Source of the DNA: Leptodactylus fallax
Taxonomy: Eukaryota; Chordata; Amphibia; Anura; Leptodactylidae
Assembly: GCA_947044405.1 (NCBI GenBank)
Contig: CAMRHE010000067.1
Span: forward strand, 2,921,501-2,985,500
Length of the DNA: 64,000 bases
Direction: 5' to 3'
In this document: piece by piece, positions 24,058 through 35,642 of the stretch
How the letters are laid out: the number at the start of each line of letters is the position of its first letter
Position numbering within the stretch: the stretch's first letter is position 1
Made by a program: the position numbers and the translations under genes
Notes under the pieces: model-generated
Databases searched by the model: none
Told to the model about the DNA's origin: nothing
The model's input: only the letters and a program-made list of their open reading frames with translations

Positions 24058-25062
24058 TGTAGGGAACTGCCATTTTTACTAGTATATAATGTATCTGGCT
24101 TCTTTGCCCCTGCAGTTTGGCTTCAGAGACCCCAGGCATTCAGTGCAAGTTTTGTTTTGTAAATACAGTGAGTCAGACACATGTGAGGCAGAGCTGCTGG
24201 GGGGAGAGATGTGAGCAGAGCTGCTGAGACAGACATGTTATGTCTGGGGGAGTCTAAGAGCCACTTGTTCCTCTTTACTTCACAGTATATAGTTAGGTAT
24301 GTGTTACCCCCTATATACTCACAGGACCTAGCTAGTAACAGTAGTTAGGGATCCATATATATATATAGTTCAGGGCAGTGATAGGTTAGGCTTCCGAAGG
24401 CCAACTAGCTAGTTAGAGGCCCGGTGGCACTAGTAGTTTAGCTGGCAGGTTAAGGACTCAGTGTTAGGGTAGTCAGGCCTGCATCTACTGCCGTCACCGT
24501 CGCCCTGTTTGCTGCCTGTGAAGAATCTCACCATCATCATCTCCTGATCGGCTGTCTGTCATCTCCTGGAAGAATCCGAGGATCCACAGTCATCCACAGG
24601 GGCCCCTGCATCTCTTCTGTTGCCTGGAGGTATTGTGCACTGGACTCTTGCTATATATCTATATATATACCCGGGTATATAACCTAAGACGGTTGAGGAC
24701 TTGCTGGTTGTTGTAGTATTGCTGTGTTCTGAGTATATTTTATGTATGTATTATTACCCTGTTGATTCTTATAAAGCTACTGTTATAACCTTATGTGGTA
24801 TCTGTATGTATTCTTCACACTGTGAGATTAGTACAGTGATCCTTGTTAAGGCTACTAACTGTACTTCATGGGTAAGTCCCAGGAAGAGATCCTCCATGTA
24901 ATACAGAGGCTCTATCCTGGGTGGAGGCACTGATATATTTCATATATGTTCCCACTCTTCCCTTCAGCGAAGGCTTCAGGTCCCATTATACACACAGGTC
25001 AGCGCCAGAGTCTGTTGCGGGAGGGATAATACGCATACCCCCCCCCCCCAAATAGGGCTACA
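24058..25062 (+). repeat. 3' LTR
   Basis: Same TGTAGGG...GGCTACA limits as the 5' LTR and almost the same sequence; the C run near 25038-25049 is longer. It would supply the polyadenylation end of a full element. Confidence 0.92.
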
Positions 25063-25100
25063 CCATGCAATAGGCAGCAACTACAGATACAACTTTTATC

Positions 25101-25351
25101 TGATGCTAGGTTCACACCTGCGTTTGGTTTTCCGTTCGTGGGGTCCCCAAGCGGAAACCTAATCTGCTTAAAAAAGTGGTTACCCACGGAACCCTGCGGA
25201 CCCCATAGACTATAATGGGGTCTGCTGGGTTTCTGCCCTATTTCCGCCCGAAAAAGGCGAAAAATGCGGAGAGAAAAGCATTACTTGCATTTTTAAAGCA
25301 GAATGGGGACTAGAATCCCCAGGCGGAGTGCAGGCGCAGGTGTGACGATAG
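25101..25351. mobile_element. 'Forward CACAC' palindromic MITE
   Basis: Left TGATGCTAGGTTCACACCTG, right CAGGCGCAGGTGTGACGATAGG. The core CCCCATAGACTATAATGGGG (near 25200-25220) is itself a near-palindrome shared with 14450 and 38270. Confidence 0.7.
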
Positions 25352-25462
25352 GAAAAGGGTCCTGGTATTTTGGTGCATTTATGGTCATGGATTAAATAGA
25401 CTGGATGGCATACATGGAAACATATAGAACTATTACCTGACCCCTATGCGGGGCAAGACCAG

Positions 25463-26314
25463 CCACCTCATGTGTCTCAGCCATCTCAGCCACCTCATGT
25501 GTCTCAGCCATCTCAGCCACCTCATGTGTCTCAGCCATCTCATCCACCTCATGTGTCTCAGCCATCTCAGCCACCTCATGTGTCTCAGCCATCTCAGCCA
25601 CCTCATGTGTCTCAGCCATCTCATCCACCTCATGTGTCTCTGCCATCTCAGCCACCTCATGTGTTTCAGCCATCTCATCCACCTCATGTGTCTCTGCCAT
25701 CTAAGCCACCTCATGTGTCTCAGCCATCTCATCCACCTCATGTGTCTCTGCCATCTCAGCCACCTCATGTGTATCTGCCATCTCAGCCACCTCATGTGTC
25801 TCTGTCATCTCAGCCACCTCATGTGTCTCTGCCATCTCAGCAACCTCATGTGTTTTAGCCATCTCAGCCACCTCATGTGTCTCAGCCATCTCAGCCACCT
25901 CATGTGTCTCTGCCATCTCAGCCACCTCATGTGTCTCTGCCATCTCAGCAACCTCATGTGTCTCTGCCATCTCAGCCACCTCATGTGTCTCAGCCATCTC
26001 ATCCACCTCATGTGTCTCTGCCATCTCAGCCACCTCATGTGTATCTGCCATCTCAGCCACCTCATGTGTCTCTGCCATCTCAGCCACCTCATGTGTCTCT
26101 GCCATCTCAGCAACCTCATGTGTCTCTGCCATCTCATCCACCTCATGTGTCTCTGCCATCTCATCCACCTCATGTGTCTCTGCCATCTCAGCCACCTCAT
26201 ATGTCTCAGCCATCTCCGCCACCTCATGTGTCTCTGACATCTCAGCCACCTCATGTGTTTTAGCCATTTCAGCCACCTCATGTGTCTCAGCCATCTCAGC
26301 CACCTCATGTGTCT
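25463..26314. repeat. 27-bp minisatellite, 31 full units
   Basis: A 27-bp unit repeats from 25463 to 26314; the unit start recurs exactly at multiples of 27 with no insertion or deletion in 31 repeats. Variation is by substitution (CTCAG/CTCTG, CAGCC/CATCC, CAGCAACC). Blocks 270 bp apart share the same order of variants (for example GTATCTGCCA at 25771 and 26041), a ten-unit higher-order duplication. As 27 is a multiple of three and the unit has few stops, long frames stay open on both strands (nonapeptides such as PPHVSQPSQ or AEMAETHEV), but there is no start context or splice site to support a protein. Confidence 0.95.
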
Positions 26315-27765
26315 ATAAGAAACTATGTATTTTATGAAATAATCTTTTCGGTTTATTATATGGATGTATAAGCTGGATAAAGGGCTATTTCCATCTCGGC
26401 AAATCAAGGCTGAAATGGTAATAACTGGTCACAAGTCCTGACTAGACATGAGAGAACAAGTTCATAATGAGCCGGGTTTATTACAATTTTTTGGGGTTCA
26501 CACCTACTACCCACTGTTATTCTTGGGGGTCTCTTCTTACCCCAGAGTACAATAAGCGGAAGTCCAAGGGAGATGAGTAAACATAACAAACCGTCTCTGC
26601 TTCCTGAGTGATGACTTGTAATTGGGCTTTATCTGTCACGAGTTTGACGCTGACAACACGGGAGTTACGGAAACAGCAGCATTCACCTTTTTCTGTAAAT
26701 CCTTTCCTGGCTTTAGTTTGCTGAAATAACCCCTTTAAGCTGCTGTATGCTACCTATCTTCACGTAGTACTGTGTAGTACTGTCCAGTGCATTGCTTCTG
26801 CTGGTGGTGTGGGGGCTGGAGGTATACTCTGACTCAGGGCTCACACTGGCATAGGGGCACATTAGGGCATTCATCTGCTCCCCTATGGGCCAGTTTCAAG
26901 CCTGTTAAGGTCACCATCTTTATTTCCTATGGGAGCTCTTAATACCCATTCTCCCTGTCATGAGAGTTTTTCTGATATTTTATTAGCTGGACAGGATGTC
27001 AAGGAGCACAAAAGCAAAAAAGAAAATCTAAAAAAAAATTGAGATATAAAAAAAAAAAAAAAAAAACAGCTGAAAATTGGCCTAAAAGTGTAAGCCTAGT
27101 CATACTGTCAGCATGCAGTCAGATATTGCCTGTTATCATATATCTGCTTTTTGAGGCTTTGCTTTTTCTCAGTGTTTATATGGAGACATTGCAAAAAGAG
27201 ATGTAGGTGAAATGTATGAAAATTTGTCATAAAATGAAAGCACAGGATTTATCTTCTGGTTACGGGATAAATCTGCCATGTCTCGACAGCCGCATATTCA
27301 AGATGAGTAAATTGTAACAGTGGTTGTCTAAGCGGAACTTATCACCAGGACAGAAAATAAAAGGTGCAATGGCCTCCAACCATGATGGCCCACTAAAGTG
27401 CCAGGTAAAAGACTACAGGCACCTGCATTATCACTGACTTCTTATAAGGTGTATAGTAAAGAACTCTGCAGTCAGAGGTGCACAGCTCGTTACAGTCACA
27501 GCAAAATTATCAGAGCTCTGTGTTGTAACGAGCCGTGCACCTGTGTGTCCATCACATGACCATGGACTGATTTTTATTTACTAGAAGTAAATGAATCAAT
27601 TACAGTAAGCAGAGATCTAGAAAACTGAAAAACTGATAAAGTATATTGGAAAATTGTCTCACTTTCCAGCACCAAATTAATAGTTGATGAAAATGGACAA
27701 CCCTTTTAAGAAAAAAATATAAGATTTTGTATTTAGGACTATTGCAAACTTCCAGTAAAGAAATA
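26315..27765. other. Non-coding with repeat pieces
   Basis: A partial copy of the 2720-3032 foldback arm is at 26526-26592. A poly(A) run is at 27047-27066. 27440-27550 has an imperfect 'gtgcacagctcgttac'/'gtaacgagccgtgcac' inverted pair, probably a small MITE. No gene recognised. Confidence 0.45.
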
Positions 27766-28220
27766 TTAAAGGGAACCTGTTGATATGATTTCAACACTAA
27801 ACCATCCAGAGGTTCTTATGGACCGGGGGTTTAGTTTCCCAAATCGCCCTGTTATAACACAATCTGCAGCCACTTTATAATCACCATCAGCTGTACTCCT
27901 TGTACCAGCTCAGCTCTTCAGTGAAGCCAGAGGAGGATGCTTCAGCTTCAGTGTGCATGCGCTGGACCTCGGGCGGGTCGCAGGGAACCCGGGATGTACA
28001 TCTCCAGCTTCACTGAAAACAGCGCAGGCACCGGGAGCACCAGAGATGAGTCCGCTGAGACTTATTGGACTCATCTCTAGGTTAGTATAAAGCTTTTTTA
28101 TTTTTAGTGCAGCCGCAAATTGTGTTAATAGAGCAAGTTGGGACACTAAATCCACAGTCCATACCATACTGTCCTTTGAGTAGTTTAGTATCCTAAATCA
28201 TCCTGACAGGTTCCCTTTAA
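27766..28220. mobile_element. T2/Kolobok-like MITE
   Basis: Starts TTAAAGGGAACCTGTTGATA and ends inverted CAGGTTCCCTTTAA, with TTAA at both borders; a subterminal 'taaaccatccag'/'tcctaaatcatcc' pair continues the inversion. Confidence 0.75.
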
Positions 28221-28389
28221 TATTGTAAATGGATCCATGAGGTGGATTTTTATAGGGTAACACAGGTCCCCACAGGTCACACCAGTTAACCCTCAATATT
28301 ACATGGTTTGGGTGCATAAAAATTAGACTTTTTTACAAAGTACATTCACAAATATCGTATGTAATTGCATAAATGACAATTGTCTTATA

Positions 28390-28605
28390 CAGTCATATGA
28401 AAAAGTTTGGGCACCCCTATTAATCTTAATCATTTTTAGTTCTAAATACTGTATTTGGGTGTTTGCAACAGCCATTTCAATTTGATATATCTAATAACTG
28501 ATGGACACAGTAATATTTCAGGATTGAAATGAGGTTTATTGTACTAACAGAAAATGTGCAATATGCATTAAACCAAAATTTGACCGGTGCAAAAGTATGG
28601 GCATC
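28390..28605 (+). repeat. Left terminal inverted repeat of the Tc1-like element
   Basis: Runs from CAGTCATATG to about the 'ccggtgcaaaagtatgggca' stretch, which corresponds to 'caaatttttgcactggtcaa' in the right arm. Would hold the transposase binding sites. Confidence 0.88.
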
Positions 28606-28622
28606 TCAACAGAAAAGTGACA

Positions 28623-29646
28623 TTAATATTTAGTAGATCCTCCTTTTGCAAAAATAACAGCCTCTAGTCGCTTCCTGTAGCTTTTAATCAGTTCCTGGAT
28701 CCTGGATGAAGGTATTTGTGACCATTCCTCTTTTCAAAAACAATTCCAGTTCAGTTAAGTTTGATGGTCGCCGAGCATGGACAGCCCGCTTCAAATTATC
28801 CCACAGATGTTCAATGATATTCAGGTCTGGGGACTGGGATGGCCATTCCAGAACATTGTAATTGTTCCTCTGCATGAATGCCTGAGTAGATTTGGAGCTG
28901 TGTTTTGGATCATTGTCTTGCTGAAATATCCATCCCCGGCGTAACTTCAAATTCGTCACTGATTCTTGTACATTACTCTCAAGAATCTGCTGATACTGAG
29001 TTGAATCCATGCGACCCTCAACTTTAACAAGATTCCCGGTGCCGGCATTGGCCACACAGCCCCAAAGCATGATGGAACCTCCACCAAATTTTACAGTGGG
29101 TAGCAAGTATTTTTCTTGGAATGCTGTGTTTTTTTGACGCCATGCATAATGCCTTTTTGTATGACCAAACAACTCAATCTTTGTTTCATCAGTCCACAGG
29201 ACCTTCTTCCAAAATGAAGCTGGCTTGTCCAAATGTGCTTTTGCATACCTCAGGCGACTCTGTTTGTGGCGTGCTTTCAGAAACGGCTTCTTTCGCATCA
29301 CTCTCCCATACAGCTTCTCCTTGTGCAAAGTGTGCTGTATTGTTGACCGATGCACAGTGACACCATCTGCAGCAAGATGATGCTGCAGCTCTTTGGAGGT
29401 GGTCTGTGGATTGTCCTTGACTGTTCTCACCATTCTTCTTCTCTGCCTTTCTGATATTTTTCTTGGCCTGCCACTTCTGGGCTTAACAAGAACTGTCCCT
29501 GTGGTCTTCCATTTCCTTACTATGTTCCTCACAGTGGAAACTGACAGGTTAAATCTCTGAGACAACTTTTTGTATCCTTCCCCTGAACAACTATGTTGAA
29601 CAATCTTTGTTTTCAGATCATTTGAGAGTTGTTTTGAGGAGCCCAT
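28623..29646 (-). pseudogene. Tc1-like transposase, one frameshift
   Basis: Cut-and-paste DDE transposase acting on the flanking repeats in the nucleus. Start chosen at [10 protein letters not shown] (29646), the usual family N-terminus; an in-frame upstream Met at 29691 would add 15 residues. Residues 10-120 hold two helix-turn-helix modules with a GRPRK basic motif at 59-63. The catalytic triad is D153 (WTDE), D244 (QQDNDPKH) and E279 (IIEHLW), spaced DD34E as in Tc1. At about 28731-28740 an extra base in an A/T run shifts the frame after residue ~304, giving 16 foreign residues and a stop at 28684. The original frame continues to a stop at 28623 and would give the usual ~340 residues. Catalytic parts precede the break. 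Confidence 0.9.
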
Positions 29647-29829
29647 GATGCCACTCTTCAGAGGAGATTCAAATAGGAGAACAACTTTCAATTGGCCACC
29701 TTAAATACCTTTTCTCATGATTGGATACACCTGGCTATGAAGTTCAAAGCTCAGTGAGGTTACAAAACCAATTTTATGCTTCAGTAAGTCAGTAAAAAGT
29801 AGTTAGGAGTATTCAAATCAATAAAATGA

Positions 29830-30044
29830 TAAGGGTACCCAAATTTTTGCACTGGTCAAATTTTGGTTTAATGCATATTGCACATTTTCTGTTAGTACAA
29901 TAAACCTCATTTCAATCCTGAAATATTACTGTGTCCATCAGTTATTAGATATATCAAATTGAAATGGCTGTTGCAAACACCCAAATATTTAGAACTAAAA
30001 ATGATTAAGATTAATAGGGGTGCCCAAACTTTTTCATATGACTG
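29830..30044 (-). repeat. Right terminal inverted repeat of the Tc1-like element
   Basis: Inverted copy of the left arm, ending CTTTTTCATATGACTG before TA. Confidence 0.88.
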
Positions 30045-30386
30045 TATACTGATATTCCTGTAATCTTTGTTTTTAGACTTGGGTCCATGTGATGATGACC
30101 TGACAGCCTCCCTATAGCATCAGGAGACTGTTTTATGTCTTGAGCCCATAAATAGATGAAACATTTAGATAATAACATTACATTAGTTTCCTAATATATT
30201 CTTTAAAGTGGATCCAAGGAGAGACGTCACCTTCATTAATTCTAAACTTCATTATTTTATGTTTGCAAAAATGAAAAGTAATAAATTATGAGACATTGTC
30301 AGGTCCTTTACATCAGTAATAACAATTAAAAGTAGTAATGGATTACTATATGACTACCAAGATTACCCCATTGAGTGTTAAAACAG

Positions 30387-30402
30387 TAGATAGATAGATA
30401 GG

Positions 30403-30437
<35 letters not shown>
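30387..30437. repeat. (GATA)n microsatellite
   Basis: About twelve GATA units, interrupted by one GGTA and one AACA. Confidence 0.95.
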
Positions 30438-31500
30438 ACAGATAGCTACAGAAAACAGACTTTTATTATACTCATGTGGTCACTCCAATCTGCCAGCATC
30501 ATGTTTTAGAGCAAAGTGAACTGAGAGAATTAATATACATATATGAGGGATGATTCAGTATAACTATTAATATATTTTTTTAAGCCTGTGCTCTTTCGGG
30601 TTTAAGAGTCCAGTGGGCGGTCTTACTCAGTGACTGACCATTATCTCTTTATGCACAGTTATGCAGGAAAGGCTGTCAATCAATTTTAAGACCGCCTCCT
30701 GGACTCCTAAACCCATAATCAGCAGAGGTTAGAATAGGCACTGTCCTTTCAACAAACTGTATATATAGGAATAGTACAGGCGATTGAAAGAAATATTGTA
30801 ATATATCTTATCAGAGAAAATTGCCTCTTTCTGTTCTAAAAAGGCTGTTTCCTGGCTCCTCCTCCACCTGCTAAAACATATTTCAAAGTGAAAATCCCTG
30901 CTGTATCTGGAGGTCATATGTCTTATCTCTATTGAAGTCTATGGAGGGGAGGAGTGAACAGGAATAGAAGGAGATCAAACAAGTAACGTTTAAGCTCACC
31001 TTATATCTTTCTACCACAGTCAAGGCACATTACACACAGCTGTACATGTCAGTACTTCTTTATAATGCCCTGCTTGTTTCTGGGGCTGTTTCTGGGTAAG
31101 AGAGTTATAGAGCAGATTCTTCTCTACTTACTGTGTGCAGTGTCTGGCAACTAGTCTCCACCTGCCAGTTCAGAGTGGACTGAAAATTCTAGATTTATCA
31201 TGCAGAGGGGAAAACCAATAAAACTGCAGATTATAAATCACATATTTTCCTCATGTACACACACATAAAATCTTATCCTGATAAAGGAAATGACAGGTGC
31301 TCTTTAAATACTTTGGTAGCTACATGTATACTGAATCTTTCCCCACAAATATCAATCAGTCGATCAATCTGCTCAGCTCCTCTGGCTTTATATCAGGCTG
31401 CCTGCAGATTGCTCTATATCGTCATGTCACTGGTTATCCTTAAGATGTATTACTTAATAAATCCGCACATAAGGTTGGACCTTGACCATTGAAACAATGT
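30438..31500. repeat. Fragments of the 'TCTATAACATGCTGCCTG' MITE family
   Basis: Around 30600-30720 ('agtccagtgggcggtcttact', 'gaccgcctcctggactcc') and 31300-31440 ('tcaatctgctcagctcctc...ggctgcctgcagattgctctatat') are pieces of the element preserved at 36267-36663. Order suggests interruption by other insertions. No gene recognised. Confidence 0.45.
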
Positions 31501-32400
31501 TCAATGTCAACCACTTTAGGCGATATTATCTAGAGCAAGCGGAGGTCATATTGCTAGAAGCCGACATACGCAGAGATAAGCTTCTTACTGTACCGCAGGA
31601 TTAAGTAACCTACAGTACATCTCTTCCCATGTTGTGGAACTACAAATCCAGAAATGCACTGAACAGCTGGAGAATCACGTTAACTGTGTAACGTAACTTG
31701 TTATGTAATATTTCAGTCCTTCATTTACATTTTCCTTTAAAAATTGTTCCCAGCAAAGGATTATTTGTCAATCGAAATGTGTAGTAAGCGACGATGATAA
31801 AGCAGTTTAAAAACTGCCAGTGGTTACCATATGGCATGCTGGATAGCACTAAATCTTAAAGACTTCATGCCAGCCAAGAGGATTAAATCTTTAAGAATAT
31901 GTCTTTTATTCATTGTTTTGATTAATAATTTATGTGAATGTCAAAGCAAGTTCTCGAACCATATTCAAAGGTCAAATCTATAGAGTCAGATATCATTTCA
32001 CCCGTCAGGGATTATATGGCTGTACATGTCTGCAATATTTGACAGATGTTGAACCCATACAAATCTGTCACAGGCAAATGTTTGTCTGCTATAGTGTAAG
32101 AAATAAGATATTTATATGCTTATAGAGCACAACTGACATAAAATAACACATTTTCTTTAATGAGAAAGGGTAGAAAAAATATATTTATTATTAAATTATT
32201 TTATTATGGTATCTGCATAGACATTTTAAAGGGGTACCAAACCCACCTGACTTTAGGCATGATGAGATACAAGTACAGTATATGTTGGGCTGAGGCTACT
32301 ATCTGGACCCACTATTTTTCATGCAGTGGTCCTAGTAAATAGAGTAGGATCAAGGCTCAACAATAGTCTTGGTAACCTGGCCAGTGTATAGTTGCCTCTC
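31501..32400. other. Repeat-free non-coding DNA
   Basis: High-complexity AT-rich sequence without match to the repeat families of the window. 'tgttttgattaataatttatgtgaatgtc' near 31914 is rich in homeodomain-like sites. Possibly regulatory, otherwise unassigned. Confidence 0.35.
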
Positions 32401-32419
32401 TACATGCCCAATGTGTGAA

Positions 32420-32790
32420 TGGGCAGGAACAGGAATTATAGGGGGTTCAGAGATAGCAATGGCTACCGGGCCAAGGAGTCTGTGAGGTCTCAAAGGCATC
32501 TCTGCAACATAAGAAGACACCTTATTATAGATAGCACATGGTTAGCAAGGAACCCATTACAAATATTGCACTGGGACCCAGGAGCTTCGAGTTACACGTT
32601 TGGACAGGAGCAGGGGTGTAGCTATAGCAGATGCAAAGGTAACAGTCGCTACAAGACTCTGGAATCTGCAGGGGCCCCAGAGGTCCCTCTGGCACATAAA
32701 AGATACCACTATTCTAAATGGCACATAGCATTTGGGGCCCCATTACAGATTTTGCATTGAGACCCAATTAATACAAGTTAGACCTCTCGG
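32420..32790. repeat. Dispersed repeat with 'aggggtgtagctatag'
   Basis: Two tandem related halves contain 'cattacaaatattgcactgggacccaggagcttcgagttac' and 'cattacagattttgcattgagacccaatt...aagttag'. Related pieces are at 21220-21600 and 43800-43935. Typical of abundant amphibian repeats; family name unknown. Confidence 0.5.
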
Positions 32791-33240
32791 CAGGAACATA
32801 TGATTGGACAGTCCCTTTAATTAATGTTCCATACCTTTGAATTATAAAGTAAATATGTATTTGAATACATACAGTGACAACCATTTGAGTACATAGCATT
32901 ACCGGTGTGATTACAGCAAGTTCTTTCTATTTTACAATACAACAATTACTGTGGTTTAGAACCCTTCAAGATTACATTGTTGCATCCTTTGCCATTTGGG
33001 GTGTGAATTTTGTTATTAGCAAGAAATCATGTGCCTGTGAAACAACAAGCAAGACAAGGGAAGAAGTCTGTATATTGCGCATACAGTAGTGAAGTAGACT
33101 TGGCCATGGTGCCTTATATATGAGAAGCATTTCAGTGTTGATTCCATCTTTTGTCATTCTAGATTTGCTTATACTGTTTGTATACACTGATGTTGGAGCG
33201 GTCAGTTTAAATATTTCCAGTCCAGGTGTCAAATAAAATC

Positions 33241-33465
33241 TGAGATTTTTTCTTTATACCCCGAGGGTCACAGTTCTAGCTATGACACAACCGGCGATAT
33301 CACCAGTTGAAGACAAAAACAGGAATATGAGGTGTATATGCAGCTTGAAGTCCCCACTGTGTTTTCAGCCAGAGATATCTCTAGTTTTGTCATAGCTAGA
33401 ATGTTAGCTTTTGCCACAGCCAAAATTTCAGCTTTAATGTGACTCCAGGACCACAGTTCTAGATG
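33241..33465. repeat. Imperfect palindromic repeat
   Basis: 'cagttctagctatgacac' and 'gatatcaccag' at the left are answered by 'gatatctctagttttgtcatagctag' about 100 bases on, and 'ggaccacagttctag' closes the right side. Confidence 0.45.
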
Positions 33466-33483
33466 GTATAAACACAGAGATTC

Positions 33484-34140
33484 TTTTTTTTTTTTTTTTT
33501 TTTTTTAAATATTCAAAAGTTTTATTAGTTTTCAAAACAGTATACAAGGGGTACTGGTAACAGATATAAAGAGAAAAAAAAACAGCAAAGATAAACCATA
33601 AACATTCAAAACATGGCTCTGACGCAGCAGAGCAGGAAACAAAACAAGGTACTTACAGGAAGGTGCAGGCGGTGAATGGGGAAAGGGAGCGAAACAAGCA
33701 AAAAATAGAGGGGGAAGGGGAATGAGGACAGAGGCAGAATAGTAAAGGGGCGAGAAAGAGTTCAGATAGAAGGGGTATTAGGGAAGGAGGATTAGGGGAG
33801 GAGTAGTAGAAAGAGTTCCATAGCTACCATACCCGTTGATGGGTCCTGTCATCTGGCTTAAGTTCGTAAACTAGATTCTCCATGCATCTGATGTAGAGGA
33901 GTTTATTGAGCCAGTCCATGAGGGAGGAGGCTTATGCCGACTTCCATAGTCTCGGGATAACTGACCTGGCCACCAACGGCATAAAGCCAACAAGTTTACG
34001 GTGGTATTTATTAATTTTACGGGGAAAAATAGAGAGGAGGAAGGGCGCAAGATCGTTACCCAGGTCCATTGGGTGGATCATTGATACACTGCGGGACTGC
34101 AATACCAGTGTTACTTTAACAATTGCTACATCTGTTCTTG
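33484..34140 (-). pseudogene. 5'-truncated L1-type LINE 3' end
   Basis: A poly(T) run (33484-33506) marks the poly(A) tail on the minus strand, preceded there by an AATAAA (TTTTATT at about 33519) and a pyrimidine-rich 3' UTR. From about 34110 down to 33830 the minus strand encodes the last part of an L1 ORF2: PMDLGNDLAPFLLSIFPRKI, ARSVIPRLWKSA, then an in-frame stop, then NKLLYIRCMENLVYEL and KPDDRTHQRVW. The reverse transcriptase and endonuclease are absent because of the usual 5' truncation. The upstream border is approximate and no target duplication was seen. Confidence 0.75.
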
Positions 34141-35642
34141 AAGCCAAGCTCTGCAGTTGATTATCTCCATCAGTCTCATTCCTAGAATGCATAGGGGGAC
34201 ACTGAACCCCCATTCTCATGATTGAAGAAGGTCCAAGAGGTGGTAACCCCAACAATCAAACTTAAGGGACAAAGATTATGGGACAATCCCTTCAAGATAA
34301 TTTATGCAATTGTGCAATATACTTTCTGCATCAATTGATCACAATTTTCAAGAAATTTGCTAGCAGTCATTGCGCAGTAACTTTTATTGTGTACCCCCAA
34401 GGGATATGGTTATGCAATAGACATATTGCAGAAGAATTCGATTTAGTGATATATTGTAGACATGCCTGATGATAGACAGTTGCTATAGCTCAGATTTACA
34501 TCCTGCTGTTAATGATGTCCATGTTGATTTCCAGAATTCTTCATCTAGCCATCCATGTAAATCTATGTACGTTAGACCGTTCTTTTTAGTACTGAGAGCA
34601 CGATGGTTATGATGGGTCTGTAGACTCTGAATTCTAATACCCCCTGTAGTACATACATGCTAAATAAATTAAATTCTTAAAGATTTTCTTAAATGATCAC
34701 ATTAATGCAAATAGTGTTGCTTTACAATTATGTCTCACAAATGTCCCATTTTATGTCATAGAAATCTTTTAGTTACAGCTCTAATTTTACTGGAAACGAG
34801 AGTTTCATGCAGCCATATAATCAAAATTAGTTATTTGGTTCCATAATAAAATTTTAGTACTTTTGGCACTTGAAAGCAGTTACTGGGTTGGATTTAAGGG
34901 GCAGAGCAAATTTCATTACATTCTACTTTTTGTTCCCATTTTTGAGAAATGAAAAATGTTTTAGATTTAATATAATCTATATTCTGCTGAACTAAGAAAT
35001 GGAGGTGACCAGCCATGGTTGGAGAGAGCTAAATATACTGTATATTTCATAAGACAAAAATGATTGACCATTGGCCATGGATTATTTGCTGATGTAGTAT
35101 GTGACAGTTACTAGGTTGGTACATATAGACATCTCTAAAGAATTGCTTCTGGTTTCCAATAAATAGGCCCTTTCCAGGGTCAATATATGGTCTTTATGTT
35201 TCCCTATATCTGAAAAGATGACGTCTTCAATAATTCTGTCTATTCTCCTGATCACATAGTGATAAAGTATCTGATATTCATCTGTGTTGCCACCGATTGG
35301 TTGTGTTGTGAATTGCACCCTGTCGAGGGCTTATTAACACATTGTAATATTATATATAATTAACTTTGTCCGAAATTGGCATCCTTAATCTAAGTTAAAT
35401 AGAACCTTTTACCGCCTCCACCAACTCCAACTCCTTACATCATGATTCTGAAACAGTTGGAATTTTTGGGGGAAATTGGAGAAGGTGGCGCAGAAAAAGA
35501 AAGTCACAAAATTTTTGCACAAAAACCTAATTTGCGCATAAAATTTGTGACTTTGACTGGCGTACAAGGCATAATAAATCTGCCCTAATGACTTTCCCTA
35601 TATAATACGAAAAAAAAAAAAACTATTAAAAAAGCACCAGTA
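34141..35642. other. Mostly unassigned non-coding DNA
   Basis: 34165-34300 has a T2-like remnant ('gaaggtccaagaggtggtaacccc'). 35390-35460 ('ccgcctccaccaactccaactcc') is a half copy of the element at 52728-53077. The rest is AT-rich without recognised features. A poly(A) run is at 35610-35622. Confidence 0.4.

Larger units (their letters stand above)
22252..25062 (+). mobile_element. Ty3/gypsy-type LTR retrotransposon, internally deleted
   Basis: Two direct LTRs of about 1,004 bp enclose only 802 bp of internal sequence. The insertion is flanked by CCAT on both sides (22248-22251 and 25063-25066), a 4-bp target duplication. The internal part has a possible primer-binding site (TGGAGGCACTGCTGAG from 23258), then the end of pol, then a purine tract (CCAGAGGGAGAG) directly before the 3' LTR. 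Gag, protease, reverse transcriptase, RNase H and most of integrase are missing, so the copy is non-autonomous. The LTRs differ at about ten bases plus two small length changes by eye, so the insertion is young. Confidence 0.9.
28390..30044 (-). mobile_element. Tc1-like transposon, nearly intact
   Basis: A 1,655-bp element with TA on both sides (28388-28389 and 30045-30046). Terminal inverted repeats start CAGTCATATGAAAAAGTTTG and extend about 215 bp; they are almost identical, the clearest difference being a six-base change in length near 28448 ('aaatactgtattt' against 'aaatattt'). A single transposase frame lies between. Near-identical arms and a nearly open frame indicate a recent insertion. 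Confidence 0.93.

Noticed and set aside
25446..26237. 263-residue open frame of nine-residue repeats
   Set aside because: It follows from a 27-bp minisatellite lacking stops; two other forward and two reverse frames are equally open, and there is no start context or splice site.
25463..26314. CRISPR-like array
   Set aside because: Units are contiguous with no unique spacers, and the genome is eukaryotic.
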